Assembly: GCF_002890895.1 (NCBI RefSeq) | Contig: NZ_POUL01000013.1 | Coordinates: 1-64,000 of the forward strand | Direction: 5' to 3' | Origin: Stutzerimonas stutzeri | Lineage (GTDB): Bacteria; Pseudomonadota; Gammaproteobacteria; Pseudomonadales; Pseudomonadaceae | Length of the DNA: 64,000 nucleotides | Shown: positions 17,561 through 26,857 of the stretch, in pieces | Position numbering within the stretch: the stretch's first letter is position 1 | How the letters are laid out: each line of letters starts with the position of its first letter | The notes under the pieces: generated by a model | The model's database searches: none | What the model was told of the DNA's origin: nothing | The model's input: only the letters and a program-made list of their open reading frames with translations | Position numbers and translations under genes: made by a program

Positions 17561-17584
17561 AAAGCAGCCGAAAAGGCTGCTTTT
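17561..17584. terminator. Terminator between the tsx-like gene and the convergent chemoreceptor
   Basis: AAAGCAGCC (17561-17569) pairs with GGCTGCTTT (17575-17583). It has a T-run on the plus side and an A-run before the stem, so it may serve both strands. Confidence 0.82.
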
Positions 17585-17753
17585 CTACTGGTCACGTTTT
17601 TCAAGCTGCGTCGTTATGGCGTGTCCGGGTAGTGCGCTGAGTCGCGCACGGTTCGATAGCGAGCCCACCCTTAGAACGATCGGCGAGCGAATCGCTGAAG
17701 CATTACCGCAATACAGCGCGCCACCGCCCAGTGAACGGGGCGCGTCGCTCAGG

Positions 17754-19685
17754 TCACAGCTTGAAGCTGCCCATCTGCCGGCTCAGATCGTCTGCCAGGC
17801 GGCTCAGCTCATGACAATCTTCTCGACAGCCCTGCACATCACTGGCGGTGGCCTGGGCCAGGTCGGCGATGCCCTGTACGTTGCGGGTGATCTCCTCGGT
17901 CACGCTGCTCTGCTCTTCGGTCGCTGCCGCCACCTGTGTGTTCATGTCGCTGATCGCTTCGACTTGCTCGGTGATTGCACTGAGTGACTGCCCGGTGCGC
18001 TGACTCGCTTGCACCCCGGTGCCGGTCGCAGCCTGTCCTGCATGCATGGAATTGACTGCGTTTTCAGCACCGCTCTTGAGACCCTGAATCATCTGCTGGA
18101 TCTCGTCGGTGGACGTCTGGGTCCGGCTGGCCAGGGTCCGTACTTCGTCGGCAACCACCGCAAAACCACGGCCCATCTCCCCGGCGCGCGCGGCCTCGAT
18201 GGCCGCGTTCAAGGCCAGCAGGTTGGTCTGTTCGGAAATGCTGCGGATCACCGCCAGCACCTTGTCGATGGATGCCACCTGCTGCGCCAGATCGGTAACC
18301 GACTCCGCGGCGTGGCCGATATCACCCGACATCTTTTCGATGTGCGCAATCGAATCGCCGACGACTTTCCGCGCGGTGATCGCCTCGCTACGTGCCCCTT
18401 GCGAAGCCTGTGCGGCGTTGCTGGCGTTGCGCGCGATCTCCTGCACGGTCAGACCCATCTCGTGCACGGCGGTGGCGACCATGTCGGTCATTTCATGCTG
18501 GCGGCCCGCACGGGTCGCGGTGTTGTCCACCACCTGGGCGACCTGTCCCACAGAGCTGCGCAGTTGCTCGCTGGTGCTCAGCACATCACCGATCAACCCG
18601 CGCAGGCTACCGATGAAGCGGTTAAAGCCACGGGCCAGATCACCCAGCTCATCAGCCCGACTTTCATCCAGACGACGGGTGAGGTCACCACCACCGCCAC
18701 CGATTTCAACAAGTGCATTGGTCACCTGACGAATAGGCTTCACCAGCCCGCGCGCCAGCAACACCACGAGACCGAGGAAGAACAGCGCGATACAGGCGCC
18801 GATCAGGCTGATGGTCCACAAGGTGCGGCGTGCCTCGGCGAAGATTTCCGCTTCCGGCACTTCACTGACCAACACCCAGCCCAGGCTTTCCAATGGCTGA
18901 GCGACCGCCAGAAACGCCTCGCCATCGCGTTCGAAGCGCACCGCGTCGGTTGCGCCGTCGAGGAGCTTCTGCGCCGCTTCACTACCGGTCAGTGCGGCAA
19001 GCTCGATCTGATCGTTGTTCTCGGTTTTCGGATGCACCTTGACGCGACCGCCGCCGCTGATCAGATATACCTCTCCACGCTCGCCGAAGCGAAAGTTGCT
19101 GATCAGTTCGGACATGCTCTTCAAGCTGAAGCCAAGCCCAGCCACCCCCAGGGTCCTACCGCCCGCCTCGATGCGCTGGTTGATGAACAGGGTGGGCTGG
19201 CGAGAGGCCTTGTCGATGTCGATCTCGAAGCGCCGTTTGGTGCCGCTGTCGATCAGGCTGTAAAACCAGCCGTCGCCAGGGGCATTGCGATTGAGGGTGC
19301 GTGAGAGCCCTGCTTCCGAATAGTAATTACCGCTATCGAGCACGGCGATGGAAGTCGTCAGCGCATTCTGCTGAGCCTTGACGCCCTCCAGGTATCGGCC
19401 CATCGCCTGCGCCTGGTCGGTGCTTTCACCGTACTGCAGCCAGTCCTGAACCAGCGTATTGCCGGCAATCCCGGCCGTGGCGGTGATCGGCGCCGCCAGA
19501 GTGCGCTCGATGTCATTGCGGATTGCGGAAATGTTGGCAGGCAGCGCCTGCCCCACCAGATAGCGCTCGGCCAGGCGGTTGACCGCCGACGAATAGACCA
19601 GAATGACAATCAGAATACTGGCAAGCAGAGCCGCCCCCATGCTGACGATCAATTGCCATTGAATACTGCGTTGCATGAAAGGCAT
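17754..19685 (-). CDS. Methyl-accepting chemotaxis protein with dCache sensor
   Basis: A 643-residue chemoreceptor: TM1 (about 12-31), a long periplasmic domain of dCache size (about 35-285) with [11 protein letters not shown] and [11 protein letters not shown]2 (about 290-312), HAMP (about 314-367), and the signalling domain with the conserved tip [19 protein letters not shown] and [10 protein letters not shown]. Its gene sits next to the purine island and beside a RutR-like regulator, with degenerate copies of the purine operator upstream. A purine or purine-derivative ligand, as for P. putida McpH, is therefore plausible but unproven. A second in-frame ATG lies at 19676. Confidence 0.9.
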   Translation of the reverse strand: MPFMQRSIQWQLIVSMGAALLASILIVILVYSSAVNRLAERYLVGQALPANISAIRNDIERTLAAPITATAGIAGNTLVQDWLQYGESTDQAQAMGRYLEGVKAQQNALTTSIAVLDSGNYYSEAGLSRTLNRNAPGDGWFYSLIDSGTKRRFEIDIDKASRQPTLFINQRIEAGGRTLGVAGLGFSLKSMSELISNFRFGERGEVYLISGGGRVKVHPKTENNDQIELAALTGSEAAQKLLDGATDAVRFERDGEAFLAVAQPLESLGWVLVSEVPEAEIFAEARRTLWTISLIGACIALFFLGLVVLLARGLVKPIRQVTNALVEIGGGGGDLTRRLDESRADELGDLARGFNRFIGSLRGLIGDVLSTSEQLRSSVGQVAQVVDNTATRAGRQHEMTDMVATAVHEMGLTVQEIARNASNAAQASQGARSEAITARKVVGDSIAHIEKMSGDIGHAAESVTDLAQQVASIDKVLAVIRSISEQTNLLALNAAIEAARAGEMGRGFAVVADEVRTLASRTQTSTDEIQQMIQGLKSGAENAVNSMHAGQAATGTGVQASQRTGQSLSAITEQVEAISDMNTQVAAATEEQSSVTEEITRNVQGIADLAQATASDVQGCREDCHELSRLADDLSRQMGSFKL

Positions 19686-20008
19686 GTGTGTGACCTCGGT
19701 TGTTTTTTAGTAAACGTACACAACCTTGATATCAATGTGTATACATAAATTATGTTTGACGCCAATATCCTATCGGTCAAAACGACCAAGGCTTGATGAC
19801 CGTTTGGCGGACTGCTGTAGCCAGATCGATTTCCAGTGCTGCGAACGGGCGTGCTGGGCTATGACGTGTGCAGGCGCGACCCCTGACCAGACAGCCGCGC
19901 GTTACAACCCAGCGCTCTGGCTCCCCTCGCATCAAGCCCGCCTCTTGCCTTGAGGCTGTTCGGAAGCCGGTGCTAGGATGCGGCGGCAGGCCACCAGGCT
20001 GGGTGGTC
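19686..20008. promoter_or_regulatory. Divergent chemoreceptor / TetR control region
   Basis: This 323-nt gap has an AT-rich cluster next to the chemoreceptor start: GTACACAA (19716-19723), a perfect TTGATATCAA palindrome (19726-19735) and TGTATACA (19738-19745). The outer two resemble the TTGT-NN-ACAA element with two mismatches each. The rest toward the TetR gene holds no clear gene or terminator. Confidence 0.5.
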
Positions 20009-20650
20009 ATGAATCGAACAGGCCCTATGTCCAGTATCCGCGAGCGCAATAAAGAACTGATCCTTCGTGCTGCCAGCGAAGAATTCGCCGAGAAGGGCTT
20101 CGCCGCCAGCAAGACCAGCGACATTGCCGACCGCGCCGGACTGCCCAAGCCCAACGTCTACTACTACTTCAAGAGCAAGGAAAACCTCTATCGCGAGGTG
20201 CTGGACAGTATCGTCGAGCCTTTGCTGCAGGCATCTGCTCCGTTCAATCAGCCCGGCGAACCGGCAGACGTGTTGCGAGCCTATATCCGCACCAAAATTC
20301 GCATTTCCAGGGAGCACGCTTGCGCGTCCAAGGTGTTTGCCAGCGAGATCATGCATGGCGCACCCCATCTGCCGGCCGAGCGTGCCGCACAGCTCAATGC
20401 CCAGGCCGCCCACAATGTGGCCTGCATTCAGGGCTGGATTGACAAGGGATTGATGGCCGCCGTCGACCCCCATCACCTGATGTTCAGCATCTGGGCAGCG
20501 ACCCAGACCTACGCCGATTTCGATTGGCAGATCTCCACCGTAACAGGCAAGACTGCGCTCGATGATGCCGACTATGAAGCCGCGGCCGAAACGATCACAC
20601 GGATGGTCATCAAAGGCTGCGAGGTAAAGGAAGCGAATCCTGTTGGCTAA
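20009..20650 (+). CDS. RutR-like TetR-family regulator
   Basis: About 213 residues. The N-terminal TetR helix-turn-helix (TSDIADRAGLPKPNVYYYFKSKENLY) is followed by a YcdC/RutR-type C-terminal domain with HLMFSIWAATQTYADFDWQI, very like E. coli RutR, which senses uracil and thymine and controls pyrimidine and purine genes. The frame is open further upstream, but ATG 20009 or ATG 20027 gives the family N terminus; the ribosome-binding site does not decide. It is divergent from the chemoreceptor. Pyrimidine-degradation genes are not in the window, so its targets are unknown. Confidence 0.8.
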   Translation: MNRTGPMSSIRERNKELILRAASEEFAEKGFAASKTSDIADRAGLPKPNVYYYFKSKENLYREVLDSIVEPLLQASAPFNQPGEPADVLRAYIRTKIRISREHACASKVFASEIMHGAPHLPAERAAQLNAQAAHNVACIQGWIDKGLMAAVDPHHLMFSIWAATQTYADFDWQISTVTGKTALDDADYEAAAETITRMVIKGCEVKEANPVG

Positions 20651-20851
20651 CGCTGCAATCAAACCGCAATGGGACCTGTGGCATAGCCCTGCGGCGTCGT
20701 TTTCCGCTTCAATCAGGATTCGATCAAGGGGGCGGCAGGACACCCGCCAATCTGATACGTTCTGCTTCGCGCCCGCAGCCCGCGTCTTTGACGCATCACA
20801 CACGACAACCAATACTTGCGCTGGCCACCGGCTCGGAAGAAGGAAATTCTA

Positions 20852-22912
20852 TTGACCGCATTGCGCAACAGTCTGTCCAGAACACTGCTCCGTATCGTCC
20901 TGCTGTCCGCGCTTGCCGTTGGCCTGGTACTCAGCTGCGCGCAGATCATCTTCGATGCCTACACGACCCGCCAGCTGATCGATGCCGAAGCTCAGCGAAT
21001 CCTGCGCATGACCCGCGACCCGTCCACTCAGGCGATCTATAGCCTGGACCGGGAAATGGGTGCCCAGGTCATGGAAGGCCTGTTCCAGCACGAGTCGATT
21101 CGCAAAGCCTCGATTGGCCTTCCCGGCGAAGCACCGCTGGCGGCCAAGTCCCGCCCGCTCATGTCGCACTCCTCGCGCTGGTTGACCGACCCGATACTCG
21201 GCCGCGATCAGGAGTTCTCGATCCCATTGATCGGCCGCCCGCCTTACAACGAATACTACGGCGATCTGCGCATCACGCTCGATACCGCCCCCTATGGAGA
21301 CGCCTTCCTCAGGAGCTCGGTGGTGCTCTTCGTCGTCGGCATCCTTCGCGCGCTGGTGCTGGGTTTTCTGCTGTACCTGATCTATGAGTGGCTGCTCACG
21401 CGACCGCTGACCAAGCTCATCGAACACATGTCGCGCATCAACCCGGGCCGCCCCGGCGAGCACTCGCTGCCAATGCCAAAAGGGCATGAGCGCAATGAAC
21501 TGGGCCTCTGGGTCGAGACGGCCAATGGTCTGCTCGCCTCCATTCAGCACAACATGCAGTTGCGTCATGCGGCCGAAAGCAACCTGCAACGCATGACCCG
21601 GTATGACTCGCTCACCAACCTGCCAAACCGCCAGCAGCTGCAGCAGCAACTGGACAACATCCTGAGCGAGGCCGCCAGGTTGCAACGCCGCGTGGCTATA
21701 CTTTGCCTCGGACTCGATGATTTCAAGGGCATGAACGAGCAGTTCAGCTACCAGAACGGCGACCGGCTGCTGGTGGCGCTTGCCGATCGGTTGCGCAGTC
21801 AGAGCGGGCGCGTCGGGGCGTTGGCACGGCTGGGCGGTGATCAATTCGTCCTGGTGCTGGTCGGCTTCGAACAGCCCTACGAGGCGGCCGAACTGGCGCA
21901 GAAGGTGCTTGACGACCTTGAGCGTCCCGTCACCCTCGATGAGCAACACATACGTTTGCGCGCCACCATCGGTATCACCCTGTATCCCGAAGACGGTGAC
22001 AGCACTGAAAAGCTGCTGCAGAAAGCCGAACAGACCATGACACTGGCCAAGAGCCGCTCACGCAATCGCTACCAGTTTTATGTAGCCAGCATCGACAGCG
22101 AAATGAGAACGCGTCGGGAGCTGCAGAATGATCTGGCCGAAGCCCTTCCCCGGGGCGAGTTTCACTTGGTCTATCAACCACAGATCGATTACCGCCTCAA
22201 ACGCATCACCGGGGTCGAAGCCTTGCTGCGCTGGTCCCACCCGAGCGGCAAGATGGTTCCGCCCGACACCTTCATTCCCCTCGCCGAACAGAACGGCAGC
22301 ATCATCGCCATAGGCGAGTGGGTGCTCGACCAGGCCTGCCGACAGCTGAGCGAATGGCATCAGCAAGGCTTCAGCGACCTGCGCATGGCGGTCAACCTGT
22401 CCACCGTACAACTTCACCACGCCGGACTGCCGGAGATGATCAGCAACCTGCTCAGCAGTCACAAGTTGCCACCCGAGACGCTGGAGCTGGAGGTGACTGA
22501 GACGGGTCTGATGGAAGACATCGCCGCAGCCACCCATAACCTGCACTGCCTGCGTCGCTCCGGTGCATTGATCGCCATCGACGACTTTGGCACCGGTTAT
22601 TCATCGCTGAGCTACCTGAAAAGCCTGCCGCTCGACAAGATCAAGATCGACAAGAGCTTCGTTCGCGACATGGCGGCTGTCGAGGGCGACACGACCATCG
22701 TTCGAGCCATCATCCAGCTGGGCAAGAGCCTGGGCATGCTGGTGATCGCCGAAGGGGTGGAAACTGCCGAGCAGGAGCGCTACCTGATCGACGAAGGCTG
22801 CAACGAAGGCCAGGGCTACTACTACAGCAAACCCATTCCCGCAGCGGAACTGACCGCTTTGCTCAGCCAGTCGCTGCGGTTCGAGCGCCGACTCAACTCC
22901 GAACACCTGTAA
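20852..22912 (+). CDS. bifA: c-di-GMP phosphodiesterase BifA
   Basis: A 686-residue inner-membrane protein: TM1 (about 10-30), a periplasmic segment, TM2 (about 165-187), a HAMP-like linker, a GGDEF domain and an EAL domain. The GGDEF signature is altered to GGDQF (328-332), as reported for P. aeruginosa BifA. The EAL domain keeps EALLRW (from Glu456), VNLS, DDFGTGYSSLSYLK, KIDKSFV and EGVET, so it should degrade c-di-GMP and lower biofilm formation. The TTG at 20852 follows AAGGA by about 8 nt and gives a length close to the known protein. A diguanylate cyclase lies two genes downstream. Confidence 0.9.
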   Translation: MTALRNSLSRTLLRIVLLSALAVGLVLSCAQIIFDAYTTRQLIDAEAQRILRMTRDPSTQAIYSLDREMGAQVMEGLFQHESIRKASIGLPGEAPLAAKSRPLMSHSSRWLTDPILGRDQEFSIPLIGRPPYNEYYGDLRITLDTAPYGDAFLRSSVVLFVVGILRALVLGFLLYLIYEWLLTRPLTKLIEHMSRINPGRPGEHSLPMPKGHERNELGLWVETANGLLASIQHNMQLRHAAESNLQRMTRYDSLTNLPNRQQLQQQLDNILSEAARLQRRVAILCLGLDDFKGMNEQFSYQNGDRLLVALADRLRSQSGRVGALARLGGDQFVLVLVGFEQPYEAAELAQKVLDDLERPVTLDEQHIRLRATIGITLYPEDGDSTEKLLQKAEQTMTLAKSRSRNRYQFYVASIDSEMRTRRELQNDLAEALPRGEFHLVYQPQIDYRLKRITGVEALLRWSHPSGKMVPPDTFIPLAEQNGSIIAIGEWVLDQACRQLSEWHQQGFSDLRMAVNLSTVQLHHAGLPEMISNLLSSHKLPPETLELEVTETGLMEDIAAATHNLHCLRRSGALIAIDDFGTGYSSLSYLKSLPLDKIKIDKSFVRDMAAVEGDTTIVRAIIQLGKSLGMLVIAEGVETAEQERYLIDEGCNEGQGYYYSKPIPAAELTALLSQSLRFERRLNSEHL

Positions 22913-22974
22913 ATGCTGTTTGCCGTACCGCGCTTCAACCGCGCCCCTCCAATTTCAACCCAAGAGCGTCACCG

Positions 22975-23658
22975 ATGAAGCGTTTTGTACTGATCGACAC
23001 CGCCGAGATACCGGATGGCGGCGGTGCCCTGTGCCTGTTCGAATACGGTGACGATTTCGTCATCAAGATTCAGGGCGGCAACGGTAACCAGCTGATGAAC
23101 ACCCGCACGCACGGGTCCGAAGACGCGCTGGCAGAAATACCCTGCCGAAAGATCGCGCATCGGCCACAACCGCGTGTATTGATCGGCGGCCTGGGCATGG
23201 GCTTCACACTCGCCTCGGCGCTCAGGCATCTGGGCAAGGATGCCGAGGTTCAGGTCGCCGAGTTGGTGCCCGGCGTGATCGACTGGAATCGTGGCCCGTT
23301 GGGCGAGAAATCCGGCATGCCGATCAACGACCCACGTACCCGCGTGCTGCGCAAGGATGTCGCCGAGGTTCTGAAGAGCGAGCCGCACGGCTATGACGCC
23401 ATCATGCTCGATGTGGACAACGGTCCCGAGGGGCTGACCCGCAAGAGCAACAGCTGGCTGTACTCCTCAACCGGGCTTGACGCCTGCGCCAGAGCGCTGC
23501 GTTCCAAGGGCTTGCTTGCCGTCTGGTCGGCCAGCGCCGATCAGGCGTTCTCCCAACGCCTCGCCAGATCAGGGTTCATCGCCGAGGAGGTCCAGGTGTT
23601 CGCTCACGGGAATCGCGGCACTCGACACACCATCTGGATTGCCGAAAAACGTAGCTGA
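22975..23658 (+). CDS. Spermidine-synthase-like methyltransferase-fold protein
   Basis: A 227-residue soluble protein with a Rossmann-type fold: VLIGGLGMGFTLASAL resembles the spermidine synthase/SAM-binding glycine loop, EVQVAELVPGVIDWN the acidic strand-2 end, and YDAIMLDVDNGPEG the active-site-like strand 4. It is shorter than true polyamine synthases and lacks the N-terminal beta domain. It lies 62 nt after bifA, as in PAO1. Biochemical role unknown. Confidence 0.75.
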   Translation: MKRFVLIDTAEIPDGGGALCLFEYGDDFVIKIQGGNGNQLMNTRTHGSEDALAEIPCRKIAHRPQPRVLIGGLGMGFTLASALRHLGKDAEVQVAELVPGVIDWNRGPLGEKSGMPINDPRTRVLRKDVAEVLKSEPHGYDAIMLDVDNGPEGLTRKSNSWLYSSTGLDACARALRSKGLLAVWSASADQAFSQRLARSGFIAEEVQVFAHGNRGTRHTIWIAEKRS

Positions 23659-23789
23659 AAGCCAAACCGTGGGCGGTAATGGCTTATCGCCATTCATGCC
23701 GCTATCGGCTTCAAAGGAGCTCCACTACACTCAAGGCTGACCACACCGATACGTCCCTATACCGCGCAGTAACCAAATTGGTACGTACG

Positions 23790-25175
23790 ATGAAAACCGA
23801 ATCTCGTCCTTCTCTGGAAACTGTTCTGGATCTCATGCTCGATGCGGTCTGCGTCGTCGATGCCGAGGGCCATTTCGTGTACGTCAGTGCGGCATGCGAA
23901 AGCATATTCGGCTATACGCAGGAGGAGATGATTGGTCGCCAGATGATGGAGCTGGTAGCGCCTGAAGACCGCGAACGCACCCAGCTGGCGGCACAGCAGG
24001 TGATGTCAGGCCAGCCTAGCCTGCACTTCGAGAATCGCTACATCCGCAGGGACGGAAAACGGGTGGACATCATGTGGTCGGCCCGCTGGTCCGAAGGTGA
24101 TCAGCTGCGTGTCGGCGTAGCGCGCGACGTCACCGGCCGCAAGCGGTCTGAATCGCTGCAAGAGACGGTCTATGCAATATCCGAGGCGGCCCACAACACC
24201 GCGGATCTGACTTCACTGTTCGAACAGGTCCATCAGATCACCGGCCGACTTATCCCGGCGCCGACCTGTTTTGTAGCCTTGAACGCCCCGGATCGGGGCC
24301 GTCCGACATTTCCTTACTGCAGAACCGGTGGCGATCCGGCACGGCTTCCCCTTGAGCCGGCGGCGGCGCTGTGTGCGGAGGTTACTCGGACCGGGCGAGC
24401 GCTACTACTGACAGCGAATAGCGAGGGGGTCTGCGACAACCTCAGGGCATTGGCCGCCACGGACAGCTTCTGCTGGTTGGCAGCCCCCCTCGCCACCGCT
24501 CAGGGCTGCATCGGAGCGCTGCTGCTCAACGATACGGCAGAAAACGCGACCTATTGCGAGCAGGACATAGACCTGCTGCAGTTCATCGCTAACCAGGTCG
24601 CCACCGCCATCGAACGCAAACAACTGCAGGCTCGCCTTGAGCGGATGGCGCAGTACGATGAACTTACCGGCCTGCCCAACCGCGCGTTCCTCTTCGACCG
24701 ACTTAAAACCGCCCTGGCACGGGCGCGGCGCAACGATGAGCGCTTAGCGGTGTTGTATCTGGATCTCGACGGATTCAAACAGGTCAACGATGGTTATGGC
24801 CACAGCGTCGGCGACCTGCTGCTGCAGGCCTTCGCCCAACGGCTGACGCAACACATCCGCGAAACCGACACGGTTGCGCGGATGGGCGGCGACGAGTTCG
24901 TCATGTTGCTGGAAGGCAGTCCCACAGCAGCCGATACGGCGGTGGTGGTCACGCACATCCTTGCCGCGATGCACGCGCCCATAGACCTCGCCGGCTTGGC
25001 GCTGGCGATTCAGCCGAGCATTGGCGTGGCCTACTTTCCCGAGCACGGAACTGACGAAGCCTCGCTGCTCAGACGAGCCGATGAGGCGATGTACCAGGCA
25101 AAGTCAGCAAGCGCCCGGCAGCGCTGCAGCAGCTCTCTGGCCGTCGATACCTTGCTCGATAAAGATCAGCGCTAA
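23790..25175 (+). CDS. PAS-GAF-GGDEF diguanylate cyclase
   Basis: A 461-residue soluble signalling protein. An N-terminal PAS domain (about 5-120, with YVSAACESIFGYTQEEMIGR and an RDGKRVDIMWSARW PAC part) is followed by a GAF-like domain (about 135-290) and a GGDEF domain (about 300-450). The GGDEF motif is intact (366-370, ARMGGDEFVML). An RETD inhibitory site starts at Arg357, exactly five residues upstream, so product feedback is expected. The ATG at 23790 is preferred over an upstream frame extension that lacks domain sequence. The signal sensed is unknown. Confidence 0.88.
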   Translation: MKTESRPSLETVLDLMLDAVCVVDAEGHFVYVSAACESIFGYTQEEMIGRQMMELVAPEDRERTQLAAQQVMSGQPSLHFENRYIRRDGKRVDIMWSARWSEGDQLRVGVARDVTGRKRSESLQETVYAISEAAHNTADLTSLFEQVHQITGRLIPAPTCFVALNAPDRGRPTFPYCRTGGDPARLPLEPAAALCAEVTRTGRALLLTANSEGVCDNLRALAATDSFCWLAAPLATAQGCIGALLLNDTAENATYCEQDIDLLQFIANQVATAIERKQLQARLERMAQYDELTGLPNRAFLFDRLKTALARARRNDERLAVLYLDLDGFKQVNDGYGHSVGDLLLQAFAQRLTQHIRETDTVARMGGDEFVMLLEGSPTAADTAVVVTHILAAMHAPIDLAGLALAIQPSIGVAYFPEHGTDEASLLRRADEAMYQAKSASARQRCSSSLAVDTLLDKDQR

Positions 25176-25211
25176 GCGAAACGCGGAGGACTCACTGGAT
25201 GTCGCTGCGAC

Positions 25212-26099
25212 TCAACCCGCTACCCGAGCCGCCAGCAAAGCCGCACCGAACAAACATAGCATCGCGCCGCCAGCCGCTTGCCAGCGATAGCGCCTGACGA
25301 GCACTTCTTCGCCATGACTGGACAGCACAAACGGCAAGCCCTCGCCAGGGCGCACCAGTTGGTGCAGTGCTTGTCGGCTACTGGCCAGCCGGTGGCGCCG
25401 CTGTGCTTCGAGGTCGGCGGCAAGGCGCACACGGTTCCACTCCACCTGGTCGAGCTGGCCGTCTCGATTGTTGTCGAATCGCTGCAACAGCCCTGCGTAG
25501 TCTTCTTTCCATTCCCGCACCACCTGGCCCTGGGCGGTCGGTAGGTCGAGGCCCTGCCGACCGCCGCCGGAGGTACGAAAATCACCGATCGCGTACAGCG
25601 GCTCATCGGCATGCAACCGCTCTTCGGTGTAGCGGTACTGCCGATGGCCAGTCAGCCAGGCCAGTACGCCACCGGGCGGCGCACTTCTAGGGCGGCGCTG
25701 GTTACCGGTCCAACGATCACGCCGCGCGGGAAGCACTTCCGCGCCTCGCGGATCGATCAGACAGTCTCCGGTCGCATCGAACAGCCGCAACAGCTCCTCG
25801 CTGCTGCCCTGCTCAAGCACTTTCCAGCTGCCGCGCTTGCCACCGGATTGATACTCCTCGATACGGTAGCGCCACCAGAGGCAGGGTGTGGCCGTCAACG
25901 GCGCCATCAACGGCGGCATGTCAGGGAGGCCTCGCAGTACACCGGCCAGCTCGACGTAGCCTTGCGCAGCCGAGCGGATCCGCGACGTCGGCGTATCCAG
26001 CAGGTGACGCAATTTTGACCAGCGAGTGATCCACAGCCAGCCGCCAACCAGACACATCGCCACGCCTGCAGCGCTAAGCAGCATTCCGCCCCCGCTCAA
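25212..26099 (-). CDS. GIDE-type membrane protein with an EF-hand loop
   Basis: A 295-residue protein with hydrophobic segments near both ends (about 5-25 and 275-292) and a large middle domain. Stretches such as AAQGYVELAGVLRGL, PLTATPCLWWRYRIEEY and LYAIGDFRT match the bacterial GIDE family named after a eukaryotic E3 ligase; no RING finger is present. Residues 209-220 (DNNRDGQLDQVE) form a textbook EF-hand loop with Asp1, Asn3, Asp5, Gly6, Asp9 and Glu12, suggesting calcium binding. Its start overlaps the lemA stop as ATGA, so the two are coupled. Function unknown, presumably envelope-related. Confidence 0.78.
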   Translation of the reverse strand: MSGGGMLLSAAGVAMCLVGGWLWITRWSKLRHLLDTPTSRIRSAAQGYVELAGVLRGLPDMPPLMAPLTATPCLWWRYRIEEYQSGGKRGSWKVLEQGSSEELLRLFDATGDCLIDPRGAEVLPARRDRWTGNQRRPRSAPPGGVLAWLTGHRQYRYTEERLHADEPLYAIGDFRTSGGGRQGLDLPTAQGQVVREWKEDYAGLLQRFDNNRDGQLDQVEWNRVRLAADLEAQRRHRLASSRQALHQLVRPGEGLPFVLSSHGEEVLVRRYRWQAAGGAMLCLFGAALLAARVAG

Positions 26100-26668
26100 C
26101 CGAACAGCGGTTTGAGGTCGAGATCGGCTTTCTCCGCCTCACTGAATTGCAGCAAGGCTGCCTCTCGAAACCCGAACGTAAGAGCCAGCAACACATCGGG
26201 AAACTGCTCGACGCGCACGTTATTGAGATTGACCGATTCGTTGTAAAGCTCACGGCGATCGGCGATGCCGCTTTCCAGCCCGCTGATGCGTTGCTGCAGA
26301 TGACGAAAGCTCTCGTTCGCGCGCAGTTCCGGGTAGCTCTCAGCCAAGGCGAACAAACGCCCCAGCCCTGCACGAAGCCCGGTTTCCGCCTGGCCAAGTG
26401 CGCCGACATCGCCCTGCTCGCGGGCATCGGACACCGCAGTGCGCGCTCTGATCACCTGTTCCAGGGTGCTGCGTTCGTGCTGCATGTACTGCTTGCAGGT
26501 TTCCACCAGCTTGGGCAATTCATCGTGACGCTGGCGCAACAACACGTCGATGTTCGACCAGGCCTTGCTTACACCGTGCTTGAGTCGCACCAGGCCGTTG
26601 TAGAGAACCACGGCATAAGCCGCGGCGAGAAACAGCAGGACACATGCAACGGCGGCACTCAGGCTCAT
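26096..26668 (-). CDS. lemA: LemA family protein
   Basis: A 190-residue protein with one N-terminal membrane helix (about 5-24) and a long helical cytoplasmic domain containing the family core YNGLVRLKHGVSKAWSNIDVLLRQRHDELPKL and YNESVNLNNVRVEQFPDVLLA (split by other sequence). LemA proteins are widespread and of unclear function, often beside TPM or GIDE-type membrane proteins. Here it precedes the GIDE/EF-hand gene with a 4-nt overlap. Confidence 0.9.
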   Translation of the reverse strand: MSLSAAVACVLLFLAAAYAVVLYNGLVRLKHGVSKAWSNIDVLLRQRHDELPKLVETCKQYMQHERSTLEQVIRARTAVSDAREQGDVGALGQAETGLRAGLGRLFALAESYPELRANESFRHLQQRISGLESGIADRRELYNESVNLNNVRVEQFPDVLLALTFGFREAALLQFSEAEKADLDLKPLFG

Positions 26669-26766
26669 CAGGGCGACTCCATAAGATGACCAGACTTCAG
26701 AGGGGGCATTCTAGCTGCGCCGGCGGAGGCGATACGCGACCTGTCGCACGCATTTTCTTTGCACAA

Positions 26767-26785
26767 AATGCAAATCTTTCGCATT
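26767..26785. promoter_or_regulatory. Fur-like box upstream of icmP
   Basis: AATGCAAA-TCT-TTCGCATT is a 19-bp inverted repeat with 7 of 8 arm positions matching, 73 nt before the icmP start. Its length and its AATGC(A/G)AA-type arms resemble many pseudomonad Fur boxes. The downstream imelysin operon is the kind usually repressed by iron. Confidence 0.6.
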
Positions 26786-26857
26786 ATGTTCTGCATCCGT
26801 TTGTCGCAGCCCTGCTGCCGACTCACTCACACCACCCTGCAAGCAAAGGAACCCGCC

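Noticed and set aside
18009-19304. Plus-strand open frame of about 430 codons opposite the dCache chemoreceptor
   Set aside because: Antisense to a complete chemoreceptor and without recognisable features.
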